Source of the DNA: AP-16 sp963755055
GTDB taxonomy: Bacteria > Pseudomonadota > Alphaproteobacteria > Rhizobiales > Xanthobacteraceae
Assembly: GCA_963755055.1 (NCBI GenBank)
Contig: CAVWIS010000019.1
Coordinates: 73,212 to 137,211 of the forward strand
Length of the DNA: 64,000 nucleotides
Direction: 5' to 3'
The notes under the pieces were generated by a model, which saw only the letters and a list, made by a program, of their open reading frames with translations, had not been told where the DNA came from and made no database searches. Positions 1 through 7,546 of this stretch are shown here, piece after piece. Numbering within the stretch: position 1 is the first letter of the stretch; the number at the start of each line of letters is the position of its first letter. Both the position numbers and the translations under genes were made by a program.

Positions 1-176
1 ATCCCCTCGCGGTGGCGCGCGACCTCCTCGAGGATCGCGAAGGCGCGGCCCAGCGACTGGACGCCGACGCGCTGGCGGTCCTCGGCGTCGTCGTCGATAT
101 CGGCAGGCTGCAGCCGGGCGATCCCGGGATCGGCGGCCCGGGGCGGCGTGTGGAGGGGCTTTGCTTTCGTTCGCAT
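1..176 (-). CDS. IclR-family transcriptional regulator, N-terminal part (runs off the left edge)
   Basis: Reading leftwards from an ATG at 176, the frame is open to the window edge and encodes about 58 residues. They end in 'VGVQSLGRAFAILEEVARH', which is the characteristic start of the IclR winged-helix domain. IclR proteins are cytoplasmic regulators, usually of catabolic genes, with a C-terminal effector domain that lies outside this window. An in-frame GTG at 182 is an alternative start. The gene is divergent from the TcuA-like flavoprotein, so it may regulate that cluster; this is inference from position only. The first 35 residues are proline- and acid-rich and probably unstructured. 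Confidence 0.72.
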   Translation of the reverse strand, partial: MRTKAKPLHTPPRAADPGIARLQPADIDDDAEDRQRVGVQSLGRAFAILEEVARHREG

Positions 177-429
177 TCGCACGGATCGTCCCTGACCGGC
201 AGATAATTCGACGCTCTCATGGGCCGCAATCCCGGCTACGATCGCGGCGTCGAGCCCATCATCATGACCTTTGCCGTTCCGGAATGACAAAGGGCCATTC
301 ACCATATCGGATGCCTTGACTCCCCGACAACCCACTTTATAAATCTCGGCTGCCGCAACCAAGGCGCCGCGGGGTTCGCGGCGCGCGCTGCGCAGCTTGC
401 GGTCCTTTCAGACAAGAGGTTCGGGAGCC
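177..429. promoter_or_regulatory. Divergent intergenic region between the IclR regulator and the tcuA-like gene
   Basis: About 250 bases lie between two divergent starts, so both promoters should be here. I see no convincing -35/-10 pair or operator palindrome by eye. This is a positional inference. Confidence 0.35.
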
Positions 430-1932
430 ATGAGCTCAGCACTGCCCTCCTCCACGGACGTGATCGTCGTCGGCGCCGGCAATGCGGCGTTCTGCGCGGC
501 GCTGGCGGCGGCCGAGCACGGCGCCTCGGTGCTGATGCTGGAGCGCTCGCCGGAGGACGAGGCGGGCGGCAACAGCCGGTTCACCGCGGGCGCCTTCCGC
601 TGCGTCTACGACGGCGTCGACGATCTGCGCGCGCTGATGCCGGACCTCACCGACGAGGAGGTCGCGAACTCCGACTTCGGCACCTACACCGAGGAAAAGT
701 TCTTCGACGACATGGGCCGCGTCACCGAGTACCGGACCGATCCGGACCTGTGCGAGGTGCTGGTCACCCGCAGCAAGGCGACGATGCGGTGGATGCGCGA
801 CAAGGGCGTGCGCTTCGCCCCGATCTGGGGCCGGCAGGCCTACAAGATCGGCGGCAAGTTCAAGTTCTGGGGCGGCCTCACGGTGGAGGCCTGGGGCGGC
901 GGGCCGGGGCTCGTCGCCTCGCTGACCGCGATCGCCGCCAAGAACAAGGTCGCCGTCGCCTACGGGGCCCGCGCGCTTTCGCTGATCACCGACGACGACG
1001 GCATCAAGGGCGTGCGCGTCAAGCACGACGGCAAGACCCGGGAGGTTGCGGCGAAATGCGTGGTCCTCGCCGCCGGCGGCTTCCAGGCCAATGCCGAGAT
1101 GCGCACCCGCTATCTCGGCCCGGGCTGGGAGCTCGCGAAAATCCGCGGCACCCGCTTCAACACCGGGGACGGCATCCGCATGGCGCTTGACATCGGCGCC
1201 ATGGCGACCGGCAACTGGTCGGGGGCCCACGCGGTCGGCTGGGACCGCAACGCCCCGGAATTCGGCGACCTGACGGTCGGGGACAATTTCCAAAAACATT
1301 CCTATCCGTGGGGCATCATGATCAACGCCAACGGCGAGCGCTTCGTCGACGAGGGCGCGGATTTCCGCAACTACACCTATGCCAAGTACGGCCGCGTGAT
1401 CCTGATGCAGCCCGGCCAGTTCGCCTGGCAGGTGTTCGACGCAAAAATCATCCCGATGCTGCGCGACGAGTACCGCATCAAGCGGGTGACCAAGGTGCGC
1501 GCCGACACGCTGGAGGACCTGGTCAACAAGCTCGACGACGTCGATGCCGCAAGAGCCCTGGAAACCATCACGGCCTACAACAAGGCGGTGATGACCGAGG
1601 TGCCGTTCGATCCCAACGTCAAGGACGGCCGCGGCACCAGGGGGCTCACGGTGCCGAAGTCGAACTGGGCGAACACCATCGACCAGGCGCCGTTCGAGGC
1701 CTATGCGGTGACCTGCGGGCTGACCTTCACGTTCGGCGGCCTGAAGATCGACACCAGCGCCCGGGTGATCGACGGCGACGGCGCCCCGATCCCCGGCCTC
1801 TACGCGGCGGGCGAATTGGTCGGCGGCCTGTTCTACTTCAACTATCCGGGCGGCACCGGCCTGATGAACGGCGCCGTTTTTGGAAAGATCGCCGGCACGT
1901 CGGCGGGGCAGCGGGCGGCGCAGTCGCCGTAA
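430..1932 (+). CDS. tcuA: FAD-dependent tricarballylate dehydrogenase-like protein (TcuA / fumarate reductase flavoprotein family)
   Basis: A 500-residue soluble flavoprotein. The Rossmann FAD motif 'VIVVGAGNAAF' lies at residues 12-22, 'GGNSRFTAG' follows at about 47, and the C-terminal FAD segment has 'FNYPGGTGLMNGAVFGK'. These are features of the fumarate-reductase/TcuA group, which oxidises tricarballylate to cis-aconitate or handles related organic acids. ATG 430 was chosen because 'TTCGGGAGCC' precedes it and residue 1 then falls just before the FAD motif; an upstream in-frame ATG at 397 lacks support. The TcuB electron-transfer partner and TcuC transporter are absent nearby, so the substrate is uncertain. 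The neighbouring IclR gene suggests regulated organic-acid catabolism. Confidence 0.85.
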   Translation: MSSALPSSTDVIVVGAGNAAFCAALAAAEHGASVLMLERSPEDEAGGNSRFTAGAFRCVYDGVDDLRALMPDLTDEEVANSDFGTYTEEKFFDDMGRVTEYRTDPDLCEVLVTRSKATMRWMRDKGVRFAPIWGRQAYKIGGKFKFWGGLTVEAWGGGPGLVASLTAIAAKNKVAVAYGARALSLITDDDGIKGVRVKHDGKTREVAAKCVVLAAGGFQANAEMRTRYLGPGWELAKIRGTRFNTGDGIRMALDIGAMATGNWSGAHAVGWDRNAPEFGDLTVGDNFQKHSYPWGIMINANGERFVDEGADFRNYTYAKYGRVILMQPGQFAWQVFDAKIIPMLRDEYRIKRVTKVRADTLEDLVNKLDDVDAARALETITAYNKAVMTEVPFDPNVKDGRGTRGLTVPKSNWANTIDQAPFEAYAVTCGLTFTFGGLKIDTSARVIDGDGAPIPGLYAAGELVGGLFYFNYPGGTGLMNGAVFGKIAGTSAGQRAAQSP

Positions 1933-1947
1933 CGTTGCGAAGGTTTC

Positions 1948-2020
1948 GTAGGATGGGTCGAGCTCTTGCGAGACCCATCGGCGGCGTTGATGGGTTTCGC
2001 TGGCGCTCAACCCATCCTAC
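1948..2020. repeat. REP-like palindromic element, copy 1 ('GTAGGATGGGT' family)
   Basis: The element starts GTAGGATGGGTCGAGCTC and ends GGCGCTCAACCCATCCTAC, so the arms are imperfect inverted repeats with an internal 'CCCATCGGCGGCGTTGATGGG' hairpin (shown in part). Closely related copies lie at 29474-29544, 37584-37656 and 41846-41935, always just after a stop codon or between genes. It sits between the convergent tcuA-like and cupin genes and may act in transcript termination or mRNA stability. Confidence 0.8.
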
Positions 2021-2388
2021 AGATCCCTGACCGGCGACGTCACCACGAGAAATACGAGATCCACCAAACCGGTATTCTGGATCGAGTGATCGACGCCGGG
2101 CGGCAGGAAAATGTAGTCGTGCTTGCCCACCACGTGGTTGGTGCCGTCGATCTCCATCAAGCCTTCGCCCTCCAGCACGTGATAGACCTGCTCCTGCACC
2201 GTGTGCCGGTGCACCTTCACGTAGGCCATCGGCTGGTACATCGAGATGCGGTAGTCGATGTGCTGCGAGCCCTCCGCCTCGGGCATCACCAGGGGTTTCG
2301 ACAGCGCGCCGCCGAAATGGTCAGGAAACTGCCGCCACGGGACCTCGGCGATGTTGCGGATGAACCATTTTCGTGTCGTCGTCATCAT
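2017..2388 (-). CDS. Small cupin-domain protein
   Basis: A protein of about 123 residues with a single cupin barrel. The metal-binding motif is visible as 'VKVHRHTVQEQVYHVLEGEG' (H-x-H with a following E) and the second motif as 'PPGVDHSIQN'. Two adjacent ATGs (2388 and 2385) follow 'AGGTTGGGGGAC'. The longer open frame to 2520 is antisense-like sequence inside the neighbouring gene. It lies 25 bases downstream of the TPP enzyme on the same strand and is probably co-transcribed with it. The family covers dioxygenases, isomerases and ligand-binding proteins, so the reaction cannot be stated. Confidence 0.85.
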   Translation of the reverse strand: MMTTTRKWFIRNIAEVPWRQFPDHFGGALSKPLVMPEAEGSQHIDYRISMYQPMAYVKVHRHTVQEQVYHVLEGEGLMEIDGTNHVVGKHDYIFLPPGVDHSIQNTGLVDLVFLVVTSPVRDL

Positions 2389-2413
2389 GTCCCCCAACCT
2401 TTCGGGATCTGCT

Positions 2414-4220
2414 CTACTTCGCCGGCACCGTGTCGCCCGGCACCCAGCGCTTGCCGAACACCGGCTCCTTGTAGGGCGTCGGCGGCAGCTGCCAGGTGCC
2501 GGTCGCCGGCGGGCGCACATCGGCGTCGACGTGCACGTCGAGCAGGAACGGCTTGTTGGCCTTGACGGCGTGCTCCAGCGCGCCCTTGAAATCCTGCGAC
2601 TTGGTCACCGTGAGGCCTTCGACGCCGGCCGCGCGCGCCCAGGCGGCGAAGTCCGGGTTGTACGGCGTCTGGTTGGCGCCCTGATAGAACGCGGTGCCGA
2701 GCTCGCGGCCGCCGAACATGCCGTACTGGATGTCGCGGATCGACGCCCAGGCGAAGTTGTTCCAGACCACCCAGACCACCGGGATGTCGTACTCGACCGC
2801 GGTGCACAGCACGTGCGGCACCATGGTGAAGCAGCCGTCGCCGGCGATCGCCACGCACGGCCGGTCGGGCGCCGCGAGCTTGGCGCCGAGCGCGCCCGCC
2901 GCGCCGAAGCCCATGCCGGAGAAGCCCCAGGAGTTGAGCATGGTCTGCGGCCGGCGCGCCTTCCAGAACTGCATGTACCAGTTGTGGTTGACGCCGACGT
3001 CGCAGGCGAGGATGGCGTCGTCGGGCAGCACCGTCTGGCAGTCCGCCACCACGCGCTCGGGCCGGATCGGCGTGGCGTGGATGTCGAAGTTCGGCCGCGT
3101 GAAAGCCTCCCATTCCTGCGCGCCAGCCTTCGATCTCCGCGTGCCAGGCCTCGCAGCGCGCCGTCGGCGCGCGGCTTCAGCTGCTCGATCCCGGCGAGCA
3201 GCTGGCGCAGGAACGTGCGCGCGTCGGCCAGGATGCCGAGATCCGGCGGATAGTTGCGGCCGAGCTCTTCCGGATCGACGTCGACGTGGATGAGCTTTGC
3301 GTGCGGGAAATTCCACGAATAGCCGGGCAGCCATGACGAGGCCGAGCGGTCGTCGAAGCGCGCGCCGATCGCGATCACCACGTCGGCATGGCGGCCGGCC
3401 TGGTTGGCCGGGATAGGCGCCGTTGCGGCCGATGAAGCCGAGCGAGAGCGGATCGGTCATGTCGAGGCAGCCCATGCCGTTGGGCGAGGAGATCACCGGA
3501 ATGCCGAGCTTGCGCGCGAAGCGCGGTCAGCTCGGCGCTCGCCTCGGCCAGCGTCACGCCGTGGCCGATGAAGAGCACCGGGCGCTCGGCCGCGAGGATC
3601 ATGTCGAGCGCGGCGGCGATCTCCTCGGGCGAGGCGCCGCTGCGCTGGGCGCCGTGCGGCGGCGAGGCCGGCGGCACCTCGACGTCGTCCTCCTCCTGGA
3701 ACACGTTGAACGGGACGTCGACGTTCACCGGGCCGGGGCGGCCCGACAGCATCGTGGTGGTCGCCTGGCGCAGCGCCAGCGGCAGCATGTCGACGCGGGT
3801 CGGCTGGAAGCTGCGCTTCACCACCGGGCGGATGCACGTTGGGGAAATCGGCCTGGTAGTGGCGGTTGATCTCCTGGAACGGGCTGCGGTTGAACTGCTG
3901 AGGTCGGCACGTTGGCGGTGATCGCGAGCAACGCCGAGGAGTCCGACAGCGCGACGGCGAGCGGCATCACGATGTTGGCGGAGCCGGGGCCGCAGGAGGT
4001 GAGCGTCGCCACCGGCCTCGTGGCGCACGCGGAAATAGGCGTCCGCCATGTGGGCGGCGACCTGCTCGTGGCGCGGCGAGACGAGCTTGATCCGGTCGCG
4101 CGCCTCGTAGAGCGAGTCGAGCATGCCGACATTGCCGTGCCCGCAGATGCCGAACACGTACGGGATCTTGTTCCTGACCAGATGCTCCGTGATCAGGTCG
4201 GCACCCTTCATTCGCGGCAT
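2414..4220 (-). pseudogene. Thiamine-pyrophosphate-dependent enzyme (acetolactate-synthase-like), broken by several frameshifts
   Basis: Read leftwards, the three frames together give one complete protein of about 600 residues. It begins 'MPRMKGADLITEHLVRNKIP', contains the TPP-enzyme Glu region 'VSPRHEQVAAHMADAY', then 'GRPGPVNVDVPFNVF', and ends with the cofactor motif 'GDGCFT...NNFAW' and 'KRWVPGDTVPAK'. Conserved sequence changes frame near 4015, 3900, 3835, 3525, 3415, 3375 and 3150. Family members join or cleave 2-oxo acids using TPP; the substrate here is unknown. Every segment is well preserved with no missing domain, so either sequencing indels or a very recent pseudogene would explain it. 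It probably forms an operon with the cupin. Confidence 0.8.
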
Positions 4221-4430
4221 GAGCTCAGGTCCATTCCATTCGATGCGGTCTCCCCGGCAGGCGGTTGCGCGCCGGATGGTCAGGAGTGCGCATCCCTTTG
4301 CGGGAATATCACAATATCAACTGACGTACAGCAATATGAGAAGAGGTGTCGGAGGGTGGATTTTTCGACCCTTGCGTCCGTTCATGTTTCGTTCTATCGA
4401 TCGCCCGGTCGACAACGACAGGAGGACAGC

Positions 4431-5063
4431 ATGAGCGCGGATCGTCACGTCACCCTTTATCATGCGCCGAACACGAGATCCTCCGGCGCCCTCATCCTGC
4501 TCGAGGAGCTGGGTGCGCCCTATGACCTGCATGTCATCAACATGAAGGCGGGCGAGCAGCGCCAGCCCGCCTATCTGGCGGTGAACCCGATGGGCAAGGT
4601 GCCGGCGCTGAAGCATGGCGATGCCCTGGTCACCGAGCAGGTGGCGATCTTTCTGTATCTCGCCGACCTGTTTCCCGAGGCCCAACTGGCCCCGCCGATC
4701 GGCGATCCGTTGCGCGGCCCCTACCTGCGCTGGCTCGCATACTACGGATCCTGTTTTGAGCCCGCCTTGGTCGACCGCGCGCTCAAGCGCGAGCCCGGCG
4801 CGCCGGCCATGTCGCCCTACGGCGACTTCGACACGATGCTGAAGACGCTCACGGATCAGCTCGCGCGCGGGCCCCATATGCTGGGCGATCGCTTCTCCGC
4901 CGCCGACGTGCTGTGGGGCACGGCACTGGCCTGGACCACGATGTTCAAGATCGTGCCCGAGCTCCCCCTCATCATGGACTACGTGAAGCGCATCGGCGTG
5001 CGGCCGTCGGTCGCCCGGGTCAAGGCCAAGGATGCGGAGCTTGCGGCGTCGCAGGCTGCGTGA
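4431..5063 (+). CDS. Glutathione S-transferase family protein
   Basis: A 210-residue cytosolic protein. Residues 1-80 form the thioredoxin-like domain ('LYHAPNTRSSGALILLEELG', and the cis-Pro region 'NPMGKVPALKHGD'). The rest is the helical GST C-terminal domain, including 'LGDRFSAADVLWGTALAW'. ATG 4431 follows a perfect AGGAGG at 4420-4425, which rejects longer upstream starts. GSTs conjugate or isomerise electrophiles with glutathione; the substrate is not evident. It is monocistronic, between the TPP-enzyme gene and an oppositely oriented acyltransferase. Confidence 0.9.
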   Translation: MSADRHVTLYHAPNTRSSGALILLEELGAPYDLHVINMKAGEQRQPAYLAVNPMGKVPALKHGDALVTEQVAIFLYLADLFPEAQLAPPIGDPLRGPYLRWLAYYGSCFEPALVDRALKREPGAPAMSPYGDFDTMLKTLTDQLARGPHMLGDRFSAADVLWGTALAWTTMFKIVPELPLIMDYVKRIGVRPSVARVKAKDAELAASQAA

Positions 5064-5113
5064 CCGCGCTCGGCCGACGGGGGACCGGGCTCGCCGTGTT
5101 GCGGCGTCCCGGC

Positions 5114-6199
5114 TCAGCGTCGGCCTTCCGCCGCGACGGCGGCCGGGGGCACCGGTGCCGCGGCGCCAACGGTCCGGCGGATGAGCAGGCGGCGCAGCGC
5201 TCGGAGGACCGGCACTTCGATCCAGCCGTAGACCGCAATTGCCGCCAGCGAGCAGACGACCAGCATGACCGCCATGGCGGGCACGCTCTGCGCCGGGTCG
5301 AGCAGGGCGGACCCCTTGGGCAGGACCCTGTCGCCTGCGTGGCGCACCAGCTCGATCACGATCGTATGGGTCAGGTAGAGCGCATAGGAGGCGTTGCCGA
5401 GCAGCAGCGCCGGCCGCCAGCGGCAGTGAAGCCCGGCCGAATGCAGCAGCAGCGCGGCGGTGACCAGAAGCGGCGGCATCGCGTAGGCGAGCGGAATGCC
5501 GGACCGTGCCTGCAGCCAGGCGGCGAACGGCGGATGGGCATTCCAGGCGAGAAACAGCGCGATGGCCGCGGTTGCCGCCGCCAGCACCAGCCAGCGGGCG
5601 GCGGCCGCGCCGCCGGCCAGCCCGCGCCAGAGATAGAACGAGGCGACGCCGAGGATGAGAAATGTCGTGTAGTCGTGGGCGTAGAAGGCGCAGACCGGCG
5701 CCGTGCAGCCGAGCCGCTCGGGAACCAGCTTGAACGCGACCAGCACCGCGCAGGCGAGCAGCGGGGCGAAGCGCCGGCTCACCAGCAGCATCGCGCCGAA
5801 CACCAGGTAGAAGAACATTTCGAGGTTCAGCGTCCAGCCGACCGCGAGCAGCGGCTGCAGCTCGCCGGAGATGTCCTGGTAGGGAACGAAGAGCAGGCTC
5901 TCGGCGATGTGCCAGAACGACGCGTCCGTCCACATCCGCCCTGAGCCCTTGAGCGCGGCCAGCGCCACCGCCGCCAGCGTGCACAGCCAGTACAGCGGGA
6001 CAATGCGGATGAAGCGGTGCACGAGGAACTGGTCGGCCCCCTCGCGCGTGATGTACGTCATGATGAAGCCGCTGATCACGAAGAAGACGGCCACCCCCTG
6101 GAATTCAGTGTGCACGCCGCCATTGAAGGTGAATGCGGTGTGATAGAATACGACGGCAAGCGCCGCGAGCCCACGCAGCACCTGCAGGTTCAGGATCAC
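5114..6199 (-). CDS. Acyltransferase 3 family membrane protein (ExoZ/OafA-like)
   Basis: A 361-residue integral membrane protein with about ten hydrophobic segments. The N-terminus 'LQVLRGLAALAVVFYHTAF' carries the family Arg and His, followed by 'GVAVFFVISGFIMTY' and 'RFIRIVPLYWLCT'. The family transfers acyl groups, typically acetyl or succinyl, to polysaccharides or lipid-linked sugars at the inner membrane. No other polysaccharide genes are adjacent, so the acceptor is unknown. The C-terminal tail is Ala/Pro-rich. Confidence 0.9.
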   Translation of the reverse strand: MILNLQVLRGLAALAVVFYHTAFTFNGGVHTEFQGVAVFFVISGFIMTYITREGADQFLVHRFIRIVPLYWLCTLAAVALAALKGSGRMWTDASFWHIAESLLFVPYQDISGELQPLLAVGWTLNLEMFFYLVFGAMLLVSRRFAPLLACAVLVAFKLVPERLGCTAPVCAFYAHDYTTFLILGVASFYLWRGLAGGAAAARWLVLAAATAAIALFLAWNAHPPFAAWLQARSGIPLAYAMPPLLVTAALLLHSAGLHCRWRPALLLGNASYALYLTHTIVIELVRHAGDRVLPKGSALLDPAQSVPAMAVMLVVCSLAAIAVYGWIEVPVLRALRRLLIRRTVGAAAPVPPAAVAAEGRR

Positions 6200-6291
6200 G
6201 TCCCGCGCTCCGCGCCGATCATCACGGCGGCCAGCCTAGCGCGCGGGCAGCCGGGGCGGAAGCCACGCGTCGTCCGCCCGGGCGCCCTCGG

Positions 6292-7341
6292 CTATGCGGT
6301 TTTCTCGTCGGCGCGTTTCGGCTTGGTGCCGGCGCCGCGGATGTTGACGAACTTGGACAGCAGGTCGAACCAGAACGGCGCGCCGAGCGAGAGCGCAAGC
6401 GCGGTCACGAACCAGCCGACGCTTTTCGTGAACCATCCCCAGAACGTGTCGGGCAATCCGCCGAGCTTGCCGTCGGGACCGTAATGCCATCCGACCGGCA
6501 GCAGCGGCCCCAGTACGTCGTTGGCCTGCTTGAACGCATTGCTGACATCAGTCGGCGTCGGCTTGGCCGGCGTGGTGCCCAGCCCCTTCTGCACGACGTC
6601 GCCGGCGACCGTAACGACCTTGTCGCGCAGCAGGTTGTTCGACCACAACGCATAGGAGACCGAAAACGTGTCGGCGTTCACGATCACCGCAACCGCGCAG
6701 CCGATGACGAGCGAGATCAGCTTGAGCTGTCGCTTGTAGGCGCCGCTCAAGCGCTCCATCGCGTCGTCGAACCAGGTGGCCAGGTTCTTGCGGAATGCAT
6801 CGAGCTGGTGCTCGGCGTTGGTCAGGCTGGCGAGCAGCGCGCTCTTCAACCCGCTGGGCGGCAGGGCTTCGACGGCGGCCTGCACGTCCGCGAATGTGGG
6901 CGCCGGCTGTCCGGTCGCCTGATGGCCGGGGGTCAGCGCGCCGATCAGCGCCATCACGAAGGTCTCGGCCGACACGTAGGAGGGATGCTTGGTGTCGATC
7001 GCCGGAGGTATCGGGGGCGCCATGGCCGTCGCAGCCGCCGCCGCTGCTCCGGGACCTGCCGGCGTTGCTGGCGCGGGTTGGAACAGGCGCTTGATGGCGT
7101 GCCAGATCGTCTGTCGCGCCGTTCCTACGGCTTTCGCGGTCCCGGCGATCAGGGTGCTGTCGTAGAAGGCGGCGCGAATCGTCGGGTCGTCGAGGAGCCC
7201 CTGCAGGCCGGCGGCGAGCGAGGTGGACCTGAGCTCGAGCTTGGTGGCGATGAACTCGTTGATCACGGTGCAGACCAGGCTCAGCGTCAAATACATCAGG
7301 ACGAGGCCGATGGCGATGTCGATCATGGTGTTCTGGAACAT
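6292..7341 (-). CDS. Conserved membrane protein of unknown function, divergent from the TIR protein
   Basis: A 349-residue protein starting at ATG 7341, preceded by GGAGG. One N-terminal membrane segment lies at about residues 6-26 ('MIDIAIGLVLMYLTLSLVC'). An Ala/Pro-rich linker follows at about 95-115, then a central helix pair ending in a membrane segment ('LKLISLVIGCAVAVIVNAD'), and a C-terminal membrane segment followed by 'APFWFDLLSKFVNIRGAG'. I recognise this last stretch as conserved in uncharacterised bacterial membrane proteins but cannot assign a function. It is transcribed away from the TIR-domain gene across a 205-base gap, which suggests shared regulation or a shared role. Confidence 0.75.
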   Translation of the reverse strand: MFQNTMIDIAIGLVLMYLTLSLVCTVINEFIATKLELRSTSLAAGLQGLLDDPTIRAAFYDSTLIAGTAKAVGTARQTIWHAIKRLFQPAPATPAGPGAAAAAATAMAPPIPPAIDTKHPSYVSAETFVMALIGALTPGHQATGQPAPTFADVQAAVEALPPSGLKSALLASLTNAEHQLDAFRKNLATWFDDAMERLSGAYKRQLKLISLVIGCAVAVIVNADTFSVSYALWSNNLLRDKVVTVAGDVVQKGLGTTPAKPTPTDVSNAFKQANDVLGPLLPVGWHYGPDGKLGGLPDTFWGWFTKSVGWFVTALALSLGAPFWFDLLSKFVNIRGAGTKPKRADEKTA

Positions 7342-7546
7342 GGGTCCTGCCTCCCCGGATGCGCGCGGCTCAACTCTCGGACTTCGCGTAAGTCCTGCAA
7401 CGGAAATGCCGCCCAATATTGCGGTGCCGTGCGAGCAGGCGTCAACGCGGGCGTGCGCCCGACGCCGGCGGAGCAGCGGGCCCGGCAGCGGCGGAAGCAC
7501 GCGGCGATTCCTTGTGCGGCTCGGCCGGCCGGGGCAAGCTGGCGCT

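Noticed and set aside
12..206. Plus-strand 64-codon frame at the left edge
   Set aside because: The minus strand encodes a recognisable IclR N-terminus over the same bases.
436..2010. 524-codon open frame on the minus strand opposite the TcuA-like gene
   Set aside because: It is the antisense shadow of a clear flavoprotein gene; its translation is Arg/His/Ala-rich with no domain.
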